Below, one piece after another: positions 8,638-16,913 of a stretch of 64,000 nucleotides of DNA. Under the pieces are notes generated by a model. That model did not search any database. It was not told the DNA's origin and was given only the letters and a program-made list of their open reading frames with translations. The stretch's first letter is position 1; each line of letters begins with the position of its first letter. The stretch spans positions 27,873 through 91,872 of the forward strand of contig JANINW010000006.1 of assembly GCA_024508935.1 (NCBI GenBank). Direction: 5' to 3'. Position numbers and translations under genes: made by a program. The DNA comes from Flavipsychrobacter sp. (GTDB taxonomy: Bacteria > Bacteroidota > Bacteroidia > Chitinophagales > Chitinophagaceae).

Positions 8638-9045
8638 CTATCCCCAAAAGAAACTAAGCGTTTGCTTCAGGTCGGGGTGCAGGCTTTTGGCTACCGGGCA
8701 GGTATGAGCAGCGCGCTCCATAATGGTCTTTTCTTTATCAGTATACTCCCTGTCCTTGGGCATGTAAATATTGATCTTGATCTCCCCTATCCGGCGCGGA
8801 TCTGCTGCCATTATTTTCTCCACTTCACATTCCGTTCCATCAATATTGATACTATGGGTATTGCCTGCAATACCCATAGTGGTAACGATGCAGGCGGCCA
8901 GCGCTGTGGCTACCAGGTCTGTGGGTGAAAAACGTTCGCCTTTGCCCTGGTTATCAACCGGTGCATCGGTTTCTATTTCAGAGCCTGAACGTAAATGGGT
9001 GGCTGTTGAGCGGAGGTCGCCGTTATATACAACTTTTGAGGTCAC
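8638..9045 (-). CDS. OsmC family peroxiredoxin-like protein
   Basis: A 135-residue cytosolic OsmC/Ohr-fold protein. Both reactive cysteines are present: Cys52 in LAACIVTTMG and Cys116 in HTCPVAK. OsmC/Ohr proteins reduce organic hydroperoxides with this thiol pair. The segment SPTDLVATALAAC is typical of the OsmC (YhfA-like) subgroup. The gene is monocistronic and converges with the DUF2851 gene. Which hydroperoxide it handles cannot be told. Confidence 0.9.
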   Translation of the reverse strand: MTSKVVYNGDLRSTATHLRSGSEIETDAPVDNQGKGERFSPTDLVATALAACIVTTMGIAGNTHSINIDGTECEVEKIMAADPRRIGEIKINIYMPKDREYTDKEKTIMERAAHTCPVAKSLHPDLKQTLSFFWG

Positions 9046-9160
9046 TTCTGGTAATTTTGCCTAAATTTACGATACTGCGGCTACCTATGTATCAAATAGT
9101 CGTATATTGATATTTATACCGGGCTGCTATGCTCAGCCTGCATTAACAGTGTTGCGTTTT

Positions 9161-10015
9161 ATGAAATTGATCGCGAAAATATTTTCTATAGCAGTGGCCG
9201 GCAGCATGTTTGCATTTTCAGCAAACGCCCAAACAATGGGCAGGCCGTCAGACACCACAAAAATAAACCCTGTGGCTAAACCAGCTCCACCCCGCATCAT
9301 GCCTAAACGCCCGAAACCGTTGAGCAAAGAATTCAGCGTGGGTTTCCGGCTGAACACAGACGGCTGGAGCCTGTTTGCAGACAGGGGTACAGTGCAAAGT
9401 GAGGAGAAATTCAGCGATTTGTTTTATAATATAAAACTGATGCAGCTTGAATTTGGCGAACACAAACATCCCATGGAGATAAAGCGCTCCAATACCACCA
9501 ATAATATCAGCAACGATAAATCGCGCCCATTCATTTACGGCAAGATCAATAATTTTTACGCTTTAAAGCTGGGCTATGGCAGACGCAAACTAATAGCAGG
9601 AAAACCAGAAACCGGTACTATTTCCGTACACTGGGTATACCTGGGCGGTTTGTCTGTAGGCTTACTGAAACCATACTACCTGGAAGCTTATGTTCCGGTC
9701 GACCAGTTTGGTACCCTTGGACAGGAATCTATCAAATACTCAGACTCTACAAAAGGGCCTTTCCTTTCCAAGCAAAACATCCTGGGCAGTTCCGGTTTCA
9801 CCAAAGGTATAGGCGAAATAAAGATCATTCCGGGTATACACCTGAAAACAGCGCTTCATTTCGACTTTGCCTCGACCAAACACGCCAAACTGGCTATAGA
9901 AACCGGTATCAATGCCGAATTTTATGCTAAAAAAGTAGAAATTATGGCCAACCAGAAGGCACAGCCATATATGGTTAATGTTTATGCGTCGCTACAATTT
10001 GGCAGACGCAAGTGA
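9161..10015 (+). CDS. Exported protein, probable outer-membrane beta-barrel
   Basis: A 284-residue protein with a signal peptide ([20 protein letters not shown], cleavage after NAQ); the open frame reaches back to 9107, but ATG at 9161 starts the signal peptide. The mature part is rich in alternating aromatic and polar strands ([49 protein letters not shown]) and ends [13 protein letters not shown], a barrel-like C-terminus. I therefore read it as a small outer-membrane barrel, without a family name. It ends 22 bp before lipA. Confidence 0.7.
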   Translation: MKLIAKIFSIAVAGSMFAFSANAQTMGRPSDTTKINPVAKPAPPRIMPKRPKPLSKEFSVGFRLNTDGWSLFADRGTVQSEEKFSDLFYNIKLMQLEFGEHKHPMEIKRSNTTNNISNDKSRPFIYGKINNFYALKLGYGRRKLIAGKPETGTISVHWVYLGGLSVGLLKPYYLEAYVPVDQFGTLGQESIKYSDSTKGPFLSKQNILGSSGFTKGIGEIKIIPGIHLKTALHFDFASTKHAKLAIETGINAEFYAKKVEIMANQKAQPYMVNVYASLQFGRRK

Positions 10016-10037
10016 TGGTTGTAATTTGCACACTGTT

Positions 10038-10970
10038 ATGCAAGAATTGCCAGTAATTAGTTCAGCAGAAATAGGAACCGAGACCAGAGTAAAGAAACCA
10101 AATTGGCTGCGTGTAAAGCTGCCAACAGGCGAAGGTTATCGTCATGTGCGCAACCTCGTAGATACGCACAAACTCCATACTATTTGCGAAAGCGGCAATT
10201 GCCCGAATATGGGCGAATGCTGGGGAGAAGGTACGGCTACGTTCATGATACTGGGCAATATATGCACCCGCTCCTGCGGTTTTTGCGCGGTAGCTACCGG
10301 CAGGCCCGAACCTGTGGATTGGGATGAGCCCCAACGCGTGGCTGAAGCCATTTACCTGATGAAGGTGAAACATGCCGTGATCACATCGGTAGACCGCGAC
10401 GAACTAAAAGATGGCGGCTCTATCATTTGGGCCAATACAATAAAAGCCGTACGGGCTTTAAATCCTGAAACAACACTGGAAACACTGATACCTGATTTTC
10501 GCGGCCAGTGGGAAAACCTGGAACGCATTATAGAAGTGGCACCAGAAGTAGTTTCTCACAACCTGGAAACAGTAGAACGTATGACACGTAAAGTGCGCAT
10601 ACAAGCTAAATACCACCGCAGCCTGGAAGTGATACGTCGCCTGAAAGATGGCGGTATGCGTACCAAGAGCGGCATTATGCTGGGCCTTGGAGAAACTAAG
10701 GAAGAAGTATTGCAAAGCCTGCAGGATCTGAAAGATAATGGCTGCGATGTAGTAACACTGGGCCAGTACCTGCAGCCCACACAAAAACACTTACCTGTTG
10801 TACGGTTTGTGCACCCTGATGAATTTGCTTTCTACCGCGAAGAAGGTTATAAAATGGGGCTGGACTATGTAGAAAGTGGTCCACTGGTACGTTCTTCTTA
10901 TCATAGTGAACGCCATGTGATAGCAGGCGAAGGCAGAAGGCAGTGGGAAGCAAGTAAGCAAGCAGAATAA
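10038..10970 (+). CDS. lipA: Lipoyl synthase
   Basis: This radical-SAM enzyme inserts two sulfur atoms into octanoyl groups on lipoyl domains of E2 and GcvH proteins. The auxiliary-cluster cysteines are in [12 protein letters not shown] (Cys50, Cys55, Cys61), the radical-SAM CxxxCxxC motif is CTRSCGFC (Cys76, Cys80, Cys83), and the conserved RSSYHSE lies near the end. ATG at 10038 gives 310 residues, the family length; the frame opens earlier at 9978 inside the previous gene. One substrate, an E2 lipoyl protein, is encoded at 21.8 kb. VOC, HipA-like and DUF3037 genes follow closely on the same strand. Confidence 0.95.
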   Translation: MQELPVISSAEIGTETRVKKPNWLRVKLPTGEGYRHVRNLVDTHKLHTICESGNCPNMGECWGEGTATFMILGNICTRSCGFCAVATGRPEPVDWDEPQRVAEAIYLMKVKHAVITSVDRDELKDGGSIIWANTIKAVRALNPETTLETLIPDFRGQWENLERIIEVAPEVVSHNLETVERMTRKVRIQAKYHRSLEVIRRLKDGGMRTKSGIMLGLGETKEEVLQSLQDLKDNGCDVVTLGQYLQPTQKHLPVVRFVHPDEFAFYREEGYKMGLDYVESGPLVRSSYHSERHVIAGEGRRQWEASKQAE

Positions 10971-10985
10971 TCTCCCTGAAAATAT

Positions 10986-11357
10986 ATGCATCAGAAATTG
11001 CAAGGTATCCGTACCGCTATATACCGTGTTGCGGATATAGTGCAGGCAAAGGAGTGGTATAGCCGTGTGTTAGGTATACAACCTTATTTCGACCAGCCTT
11101 TTTATGTAGGCTACAATGTAGCGGGCTATGAACTGGGCCTGCAACCGGACGAAAGTATTGAGCCAAAGGGCACAAGCGTTATCACCTATTGGGGTGTCGA
11201 TGATGTATCGTCTGCGTTCAGCGACCTGCTTGCAGCCGGTGCCACTGCTTTTGAACAACCTTCAGATGTAGGCGACGGCATAGTGGTAGCTGCAGTAAAA
11301 GACCCTTGGGGCAATATTTTCGGCATTATCAGCAATCCTCATTTTAAACTTCCGTAA
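10986..11357 (+). CDS. VOC (glyoxalase/bleomycin-resistance) superfamily protein
   Basis: A 123-residue cytosolic protein with a vicinal-oxygen-chelate fold: an N-terminal module (RTAIYRVADIVQAKEWYSRVL) and a C-terminal module (YWGVDDVSSAFSDLLAAGA), then IVVAAVKDPWGNIFGIISNP. The DPWGNIFGI ending is typical of VOC proteins. Metal ligands are not obvious at every canonical position, so the reaction cannot be assigned. It begins 15 bp after lipA and ends 17 bp before the HipA-like kinase gene, suggesting co-transcription. Confidence 0.85.
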   Translation: MHQKLQGIRTAIYRVADIVQAKEWYSRVLGIQPYFDQPFYVGYNVAGYELGLQPDESIEPKGTSVITYWGVDDVSSAFSDLLAAGATAFEQPSDVGDGIVVAAVKDPWGNIFGIISNPHFKLP

Positions 11358-11374
11358 CACGGTTATCCATCGTT

Positions 11375-12172
11375 ATGTCATCAGCCCAGCGCGAAATAAG
11401 AACGGTAAACGTGACCCGGTATGTGACCCCCCTGCGGGAAGGTGGTTCTATGCCGGCCATTGCTGAGGCCGATGATGATTTTTTGTATGTACTAAAATTC
11501 CGTGGCGCAGGGCAGGGTAAAAAAGCGCTCATTGCTGAACTGGTAGGTGGTGAAATAGCCCGCACTTTAGGACTGCGGGTGCCCGAAATTGTTTTTGCCA
11601 ACCTGGATACTGCTTTCGGCAGAAGCGAACCGGATGAAGAAATACAAGACCTGCTTAAAGCCAGTGTAGGACTTAACCTGGCATTGCACTACCTGTCGGG
11701 CTCTATTACTTTCGACCCCGCGGTGACAATGGTTGACACAGACCTCGCCTCACGTATCGTATGGCTCGATTGCCTGCTGATGAATGTAGACCGCACCTGC
11801 CGTAATACCAATATGCTGCTGTGGTATAAAGATGTGTGGCTGATAGACCACGGTGCCAGCCTATATTTCCATCATTCATGGCAAAACTGGGAAGAAAAAG
11901 CGCAATTGCCGTTCACCCAGGCAAAAGACCATGTACTGCTGCCACAGGCAAGCGAACTTGAGAAGGTAGATAAGGCATTTAAAGAAATACTTACTCCGGA
12001 ACAGATCAGATCAATAGTCGGGCTGATACCTGATGAATGGCTGGACGAGGATGGTATATTTGCATCAAAAGAAGCACACCGCAACGCCTATGCGCATTTT
12101 CTTGAAATACGCGTGGCACATTCCGAAACCTTTGTAAAAGCAGCACAAGATGCAAGAGCAACACTTATTTGA
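11375..12172 (+). CDS. HipA-like kinase
   Basis: A 265-residue protein of the short HipA-related kinase family. Visible kinase features are Lys41 in FLYVLKFRG with Glu55 in ALIAELVGGE for ATP binding, the catalytic loop NVDRTCRNTNML (Asp139, Asn144, Asn146), and the metal-binding LIDHG (Asp158). HipA proteins phosphorylate protein targets, but this short form lacks the N-terminal HipA extension. No HipB-type DNA-binding gene lies next to it; instead a DUF3037 gene starts 23 bp before its stop. Its target is unknown. Confidence 0.8.
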   Translation: MSSAQREIRTVNVTRYVTPLREGGSMPAIAEADDDFLYVLKFRGAGQGKKALIAELVGGEIARTLGLRVPEIVFANLDTAFGRSEPDEEIQDLLKASVGLNLALHYLSGSITFDPAVTMVDTDLASRIVWLDCLLMNVDRTCRNTNMLLWYKDVWLIDHGASLYFHHSWQNWEEKAQLPFTQAKDHVLLPQASELEKVDKAFKEILTPEQIRSIVGLIPDEWLDEDGIFASKEAHRNAYAHFLEIRVAHSETFVKAAQDARATLI

Positions 12173-12548
12173 GTATGCTGTGATACGCGTGGTGCCGCAG
12201 GTAGAACGTGAAGAATTTCTCAATGCCGGTGTTGTGCTTTATTGTGCTGCTCAAAAATTTCTGCAGGTAAAATTCCAACTGGATGAAGAGCGCCTGAAGC
12301 TATTTTCAGACAGGCTGGATATTGAGGAGATCAAAGAATACTTGTGCGCATTCGAACGCATCTGTGCAGGCGAGCCTGACGGTGGGCCCATTGCAAAACT
12401 CTCCATGCCCGAACGCTTCCGGTGGCTTACGGCTACACGCAGCACTATCGTGCAAACCTCCAAAGTACACCCCGGTTTTTGTACCAATGCCGCTGAGATG
12501 TTGGCAAAACTCTTCAGGCAAATGGTATTACCGCCTGTTACCCAGTAA
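12150..12548 (+). CDS. DUF3037 protein, partner of the HipA-like kinase
   Basis: A 132-residue cytosolic protein. The N-terminal FEYAVIRVVPQVEREEFLNAGVVLYC is the DUF3037 signature. A charged helical middle (DEERLKLFSDRLDIEEIKEYL) follows, then LSMPERFRWLTATRSTIVQTSKVHPGFC. The start lies 23 bp inside the kinase gene, so the two are probably translationally coupled. DUF3037 genes beside HipA-like kinases are a recurring arrangement in other bacteria. No biochemical activity is established; substrate or regulator of the kinase would fit. Confidence 0.85.
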   Translation: MQEQHLFEYAVIRVVPQVEREEFLNAGVVLYCAAQKFLQVKFQLDEERLKLFSDRLDIEEIKEYLCAFERICAGEPDGGPIAKLSMPERFRWLTATRSTIVQTSKVHPGFCTNAAEMLAKLFRQMVLPPVTQ

Positions 12549-12574
12549 TCAACTTATACTGCTGCAATAAAAAA

Positions 12575-12594
12575 GGCCCCGGAGAACCGGGGCC
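12575..12594 (-). terminator. Strong hairpin with a T-run only in the minus direction
   Basis: GGCCCCGG pairs perfectly with CCGGGGCC across an AGAA-type loop. On the minus strand it is followed by TTTTTTATT; on the plus strand there is no T-run. It therefore looks like an intrinsic terminator for a minus-strand transcript, although the nearest minus-strand gene ends 470 bp away and has its own hairpin. Confidence 0.6.
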
Positions 12595-13005
12595 ACAACA
12601 TACATATAGAGGATAAGATCTTGGTTCGTATTTAATATTGCTTCAGAAAAGCAAGCTACCATTAAAGAAATGGGAAAATCACACTCACCCGAAACCTGAT
12701 TTAAAAACCAATTACCAGGGCATGATAATTGAGATTTCGCCTTATGGAATGAACTATGTCTTTGTTTTTCAGTACAATTATACGGAATAATGGCATAAAT
12801 ATAAAAAAACTAACATCATTTTTTATACAATATTGCTATGTATTTAATCCGCTTATAATTGTCAATAACAATTCAATAACAAAATTTAGAGGGTGATTAT
12901 TCTAATTTTACAGCCCTGCTGATTAAATTTATACTTACCAATTATAGTCATTATTGCCGTAAGGCTGTTAATAAAGAAGTTTGTTTGTTTTGTTTGATAA
13001 AGAAT

Positions 13006-13023
13006 GCCACCCTTTTGGGTGGC
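13006..13023 (-). terminator. Hairpin after the 506-aa secreted protein gene
   Basis: GCCACCC pairs with GGGTGGC across a four-base loop, extended by AGAA/TTCT. It lies 41 bp beyond the stop of the minus-strand gene. The T-runs are imperfect on both sides (ATTCTTT on minus, TTCTATATTTTT on plus). Confidence 0.5.
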
Positions 13024-13063
13024 TTCTATATTTTTGATAATCAAGCGAATACAAATAATACGT

Positions 13064-14584
13064 TTATTCCGCAACTATATGTTTCGATAAGATCAGCTTA
13101 TTGTCTGACAACTGGTAAATGGCCGCCTGCCCTCTTTGATTCGCAGGCAGAATGTCGTTGTACAGGTCGCTTTTGTCCTGCATTATTGCATTATCGGCCA
13201 TATCCAGGTACACGATCTTGCTGCTTTTAGGCGCATCTGCTGAGGGGTGAACATTCATATCAACAGGCGGCATAGGGGCGGTAAGGCCAACGGCCTCAAA
13301 AGCAAGCTTGGGGTATTCGTCTTTATAGCTTTTGTAATAAACATAATTCTTATTACCAGCCTGGGTCATGCCCCTGTAGCTAAAGAAATGCTGGCCAGCC
13401 AGCCAATCTGCTACCTGTGCGTCTGGCATAGTAGCCGGCTTATTAGCCACAATGGCTATTCTCGATGGCTTTGACGCCTGGTCTACAGCCGTTATTTCTC
13501 CTTCTTCACTAAGCCTAAGAAATATGAAATCAGTAGAAACATAGCCGGCACCTTTCTTAGCTGCATCTTTTATTTCTTCATCGGCAGCCGGCATGTAGCA
13601 CTCCAGTACCAATGTATAGCCGCCTTCCATATTATGCATGGCATCTACCGGCTGCACTCTAAGCTTACCTTGCGCCAGCAGCCTTACTGCTTCTACCTTA
13701 TTATGCTCGTACAGTTTGCTAAAAGGTATTTTTATAGTACGCATGCTGTGGCCGCTGGGGTCTAATGGCGCTATAAATACCCCAGCCTCTTCTGCCTTCA
13801 GTTTTACACCTTTGTAGTACAAACCGCAAACAGTTGTCATATTCCCTTCATGTTCATTAATGGTACTGAAACGAAATGCATCCTCTCCATCTATCATATC
13901 CGGCGTAGGTTCAGCATCGCCCTGCATTACCTGTATGGTTTGTATGGAATAAATAGACGCATCATCATGCTCCCATTTGCGCACCAGCATTACCCGGTCC
14001 ATAATTGCTTTGGCACTAAGAACAGTCCATGAACCTTTTTCAGGCACAAATGCTTTCTTCCACTTAGTATTCAGGTCTTTATCAAGCGCCTTGAATTCAT
14101 ACCCTTTCTGCTTGCCATTTACTGCCGAAAGCACTATAAATCCTTCGCTCATAGCTGGAAATATTCTCGGTGCGTTTTCTGGCAGGAAATCTGCGGCAGC
14201 AAGCCCTTCTTCGGTTTTCTTTTTCATCACATTCCCCATACGGTCTATTAAAACAATCGTGCGTGTTTTCTTAGACCTGTTATTGAGAAACAACAATGAG
14301 CCCAGATCCCCATTGCAATAAGCACCTAATTCTGTACCATCTTTCACCCTCAGCCTGGCATCGAATATAGTTTGCATACTGGGGTTCAATTGTACCAGTT
14401 TTATATCGAAGGAATCTTTGCGGGAAGTCCTTACAGCATAGGCTGTGCTGTAAAATATATTTTGCTGCACAGCTTGCACACCCTGGAATCCTTTGGTATC
14501 AACACTATCCAGTATTGTTTCCTGCGCAAAAGATGCTGCACTTGCAGTACCGGCCAAAATTAATGTAAGTATTGTATTCTTCAT
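13064..14584 (-). CDS. Exported protein of unknown function, 506 aa
   Basis: It begins with a signal peptide (MKNTILTLILAGTASAASFA, cleaved after QE or nearby); the frame opens at 14650, but ATG at 14584 starts the signal peptide. The mature protein is made of many short beta-like strands with repeated patterns such as MGNVMKKKTEEGL, KGYEFKALDKDLNTKWKKAF and YTLVLECYMPA, reminiscent of a propeller-type fold of WD/kelch-like blades. I cannot name a family. It follows a lipoprotein gene for glutaminyl-peptide cyclotransferase by 66 bp and is likely co-transcribed. Confidence 0.75.
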   Translation of the reverse strand: MKNTILTLILAGTASAASFAQETILDSVDTKGFQGVQAVQQNIFYSTAYAVRTSRKDSFDIKLVQLNPSMQTIFDARLRVKDGTELGAYCNGDLGSLLFLNNRSKKTRTIVLIDRMGNVMKKKTEEGLAAADFLPENAPRIFPAMSEGFIVLSAVNGKQKGYEFKALDKDLNTKWKKAFVPEKGSWTVLSAKAIMDRVMLVRKWEHDDASIYSIQTIQVMQGDAEPTPDMIDGEDAFRFSTINEHEGNMTTVCGLYYKGVKLKAEEAGVFIAPLDPSGHSMRTIKIPFSKLYEHNKVEAVRLLAQGKLRVQPVDAMHNMEGGYTLVLECYMPAADEEIKDAAKKGAGYVSTDFIFLRLSEEGEITAVDQASKPSRIAIVANKPATMPDAQVADWLAGQHFFSYRGMTQAGNKNYVYYKSYKDEYPKLAFEAVGLTAPMPPVDMNVHPSADAPKSSKIVYLDMADNAIMQDKSDLYNDILPANQRGQAAIYQLSDNKLILSKHIVAE

Positions 14585-14650
14585 TGTAATACTATTATTA
14601 TACGGATGAATATAAGTATAAAGACGGTTGATTATTTCCGGCAGGCACAT

Positions 14651-15511
14651 TTAGTTATCCAGTTTTATTTCTATGAGCTTGGGCCAGTTTTTACCTGTAA
14701 TGAAAATGCGGTTGTTCTGCGCATCATATGCAATACCATTCATTACTTCAGGGGCATTTTCATTATTCGGGTCAGGCTCTGGTATACCTGTACGGCTGCG
14801 TAAGCTTTGCAGGTCGGCCTGGCCAATCACCTTACCTGTAGCAGGGTCTATTTTTAAAATATTATTAGCCTGCCACTGGTTGGCATAAATACTGCCGTTA
14901 ATAAATTCCAGTTCATTGATATTGCTCACTTTACCGTATTGGTCGGTTGCACTAATATGCTTCACTTCTTTAAAGGTAGCAGGGTCTATAAAATAAATGA
15001 TGTCAGAACCATCACTGTAAATGAGGTGTGTTCCATCGGTGGTCATTCCCCAGCCTTCATTGGCGGTAAAACTGAATGTACCCAATTGTTTCAGGGTTGC
15101 TTTATCGTATATAAAGCCGGTCTTTTCCCTGTAAGTAAGTTGGTATATTTTCCCGTTCAGCACCGCAATCCCCTCGCCGAAATAGCGATTATCCAGTTTG
15201 TGCTGCTGCAACACCTTACCTGTTTTAAGGTCAGTTTTCCGCAAGTCGGATTTGCCATATTGACCTGTGCTTTCATACATGTATCCATCTACAAACTGCA
15301 AGCCCTCGGTAAATGCTGTAGGGTCATGTGGAAATTCATTGACTATCTGGTAGCTGATAACGGCGGGCGCACTTGCAGTGTTGTTGCTACTGCTATCTGC
15401 CGGGGCAGTTGTTTCACTCGTTTCTGTACGGTTTTTACAGGCATTCAGGCATAACAAAACACATAATGCCGTCAAAAGGCTATATACCGGTAAAAATCTG
15501 GCCTTGATCAT
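14651..15511 (-). CDS. Glutaminyl-peptide cyclotransferase (plant/bacterial propeller type), lipoprotein
   Basis: A 286-residue lipoprotein with lipobox CLNAC (Cys25) followed by a Ser/Thr/Ala linker. The remainder matches the five-bladed propeller glutaminyl cyclases: FPHDPTAFTEGLQFVDGYMYESTGQYG, VLNGKIYQLTYREK, TANEGWGMTTDG, and NELEFINGSIYANQWQ. These enzymes convert N-terminal Gln to pyroglutamate on exported proteins. Active-site Glu residues (TEGLQF, FGEGIAVL) are present. It lies upstream of the 506-residue exported protein. The family call is strong; the in vivo substrates are unknown. Confidence 0.9.
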   Translation of the reverse strand: MIKARFLPVYSLLTALCVLLCLNACKNRTETSETTAPADSSSNNTASAPAVISYQIVNEFPHDPTAFTEGLQFVDGYMYESTGQYGKSDLRKTDLKTGKVLQQHKLDNRYFGEGIAVLNGKIYQLTYREKTGFIYDKATLKQLGTFSFTANEGWGMTTDGTHLIYSDGSDIIYFIDPATFKEVKHISATDQYGKVSNINELEFINGSIYANQWQANNILKIDPATGKVIGQADLQSLRSRTGIPEPDPNNENAPEVMNGIAYDAQNNRIFITGKNWPKLIEIKLDN

Positions 15512-15539
15512 ATCTCGTCAAAAAATCAGTTAAAAAAAG

Positions 15540-15568
15540 AAAGCCTGCTAAGTTAAGAAGCAGGCTTT
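15540..15568 (-). terminator. Terminator after the double-HTH regulator gene
   Basis: AAAGCCTGC pairs with GCAGGCTTT across an 11-base loop. On the minus strand it is followed by CTTTTTTT. The same nine-base arms recur in the hairpin at 16162-16206. Confidence 0.75.
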
Positions 15569-15586
15569 AAAGAAATATAGTTAGGA

Positions 15587-16027
15587 TTACAGTTTATACT
15601 TAATAATTCGCAAAATTTCCAACAGCATGTCGGGCGTAAACAGTTTCTTTTTGCAATGGAGTATGCGGCTGAGTATTTGCTGATCGGTCTTTAAATGCAC
15701 TGCAAGTTCTGCCTGCGTTACCCTCCGGAGCTCCATATAATTTTGCAAACCTTCAGCTATTACCTCGTACATATTCTTAGGCGGCTTCTTCGACAGCAGT
15801 ATTTCGTTTACACTATTGGCCCGCGCATATTTCAGAAACTTTGTGAGGAATGCCTGTGTAAGGGGAGTTTCTCCGTTTATCACTTTAGAATAGTAATAGG
15901 GAGTAACTTTTATTTTTTCAGCCATTTCACCTTTTGTGCCAATATTCCTGCGCTTCATCAAAATGGCTGCTGCCTGCTTTAGCTGAAGAGGTTTGACGTC
16001 TTTGATATGGTTTGCTTTTGGAGGCAT
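15587..16027 (-). CDS. XRE-like transcriptional regulator with two HTH segments
   Basis: A 146-residue protein with two helix-turn-helix segments. The first, residues about 33-56 (TKGEMAEKIKVTPYYYSKVI), reads as a Cro/CI-type motif. The second, residues about 100-130 (TQAELAVHLKTDQQILSRIL), has the same spacing. Basic residues at both ends fit DNA binding. There is no sensory domain. Repeated TACAA/TTGTA dyads immediately upstream (16058-16089) are candidate autoregulatory sites. The gene is monocistronic, enclosed by two hairpins with the same arms. Confidence 0.8.
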   Translation of the reverse strand: MPPKANHIKDVKPLQLKQAAAILMKRRNIGTKGEMAEKIKVTPYYYSKVINGETPLTQAFLTKFLKYARANSVNEILLSKKPPKNMYEVIAEGLQNYMELRRVTQAELAVHLKTDQQILSRILHCKKKLFTPDMLLEILRIIKYKL

Positions 16028-16057
16028 AAAAATTTCAATTGGGAATGTAAATATACA

Positions 16058-16089
16058 TACAACTTTATATTGTTACAACATTTATTGTA
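16058..16089 (-). promoter_or_regulatory. Tandem TACAA...TTGT dyads upstream of the HTH gene
   Basis: Two adjacent 16-bp units, each starting TACAAC and ending in TTGT or TTGTA, lie 31-62 bp before the regulator start. Each unit is an imperfect inverted repeat, and together they form a direct repeat. This is a plausible operator for an XRE-type repressor; no binding is shown by the sequence alone. Confidence 0.35.
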
Positions 16090-16161
16090 AAATTGGTGCA
16101 GACTGAAATAGGCGGATTTCCTTGGCGGGAAAGGCATACAATTTGTCGTAACTCGCTGGAT

Positions 16162-16206
16162 ATAAATAACAAAGCCTGCTGTTAAAAAGCAGGCTTTGTT
16201 ATTTAT
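16162..16206 (-). terminator. 18-bp perfect hairpin after the EGF-like lipoprotein gene
   Basis: The arms of 18 bases (starting ATAAATAAC and containing AAAGCCTGC) pair perfectly across a nine-base loop. It lies 13 bp beyond the stop of the minus-strand lipoprotein gene. The T-run is inside the stem arm. Confidence 0.65.
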
Positions 16207-16219
16207 CGGGAAGAAATGA

Positions 16220-16759
16220 TTAGCGGTTCCAAACAGACGGCTCACCTATATTATAGCCAAAATCGTTTACCAGGCCAGACTGTGTATTCTTTATAGAATA
16301 GCGGATAGTAAGCATACCGTGTTTTGCATAATATGCATCCCTGTCCAGTACACCGGTACCTTGTATTTCATAGCCGTCAACAGTTTGCAGCGGTATATAT
16401 ATAGTATCCGCTTTCAAACGTACACTTACCGGAGATTTCAGCAGGTTGTAGAAATTGGTGATCTGCATATCAGTCATACCAACTCCATATTTAAATGTCA
16501 CGTCATATGAATTAGACTGTGTAACAGTACCTTTTTCAAATACCGTCCACACGCCTACATATTTATCCCTTGTAATGGTTTCACACTGGGCACCTTCGTA
16601 TCCGCTGGGGCATACACAGTTACCGTCTTTACAAACACCGCCATAAGCACAGGCAATGGCCTTGCATTTATCATTATTGCACGAACTATAAGTTATTGCT
16701 GAAAACGCAGCAATAGCACCCAACGCTGAAAGAATAATAGTTTTAATACGGGCTTTCAT
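16220..16759 (-). CDS. Lipoprotein with an EGF-like domain
   Basis: A 179-residue lipoprotein: signal peptide of about 26 residues and lipobox-type Cys27 (TYSSC). Residues 32-59 have six cysteines spaced as in an EGF module (Cys32, 37, 43, 48, 50, 59), including GGVCKDGNCVCPSGYEG. The remaining 115 residues form a beta-rich domain (KYVGVWTVFEKGTV, VSVRLKADTIYIPLQ, GMLTIRYSIKN) like the lipocalin-type domains of Bacteroidota surface lipoproteins. EGF modules usually mediate binding; no partner can be inferred. It is probably located on the cell surface or in the periplasm. Confidence 0.75.
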   Translation of the reverse strand: MKARIKTIILSALGAIAAFSAITYSSCNNDKCKAIACAYGGVCKDGNCVCPSGYEGAQCETITRDKYVGVWTVFEKGTVTQSNSYDVTFKYGVGMTDMQITNFYNLLKSPVSVRLKADTIYIPLQTVDGYEIQGTGVLDRDAYYAKHGMLTIRYSIKNTQSGLVNDFGYNIGEPSVWNR

Positions 16760-16913
16760 TAACCAATGGTTTTATCGAAGCTTAAAGATAAACGAAACAA
16801 TTTTAAAATGCAACTGACAGAAAAATTTATCCGTATATCTGTTGTCAAAGCCCTTCTAAGCGGAAAGATGGCTTTAATATTTAATTAATCCCAAAGCGTT
16901 TAAAGAAAATTAT

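Larger units (their letters stand above)
12549..13063. other. 515-bp gene-free interval with two hairpins
   Basis: I see no convincing protein gene here. It holds a strong GC hairpin at 12575-12594 and a second hairpin at 13006-13023. An 11-bp near-perfect tandem repeat (unit TCAATAACAAT) lies at 12862-12883. The rest is AT-rich. On the minus strand there are short frames of about 31 and 37 codons that I do not consider supported. Confidence 0.5.

Noticed and set aside
12618..12832. Minus-strand frames of about 31 and 37 codons in the large intergenic gap
   Set aside because: No start signal, no helix or motif, and the second reads through the terminator hairpin; noise is the simplest explanation.
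15979..16245. 88-codon minus-strand ORF across the hairpin between the HTH and lipoprotein genes
   Set aside because: It runs through the 18-bp terminator hairpin and the putative operator, overlaps both neighbours and has no protein-like features.
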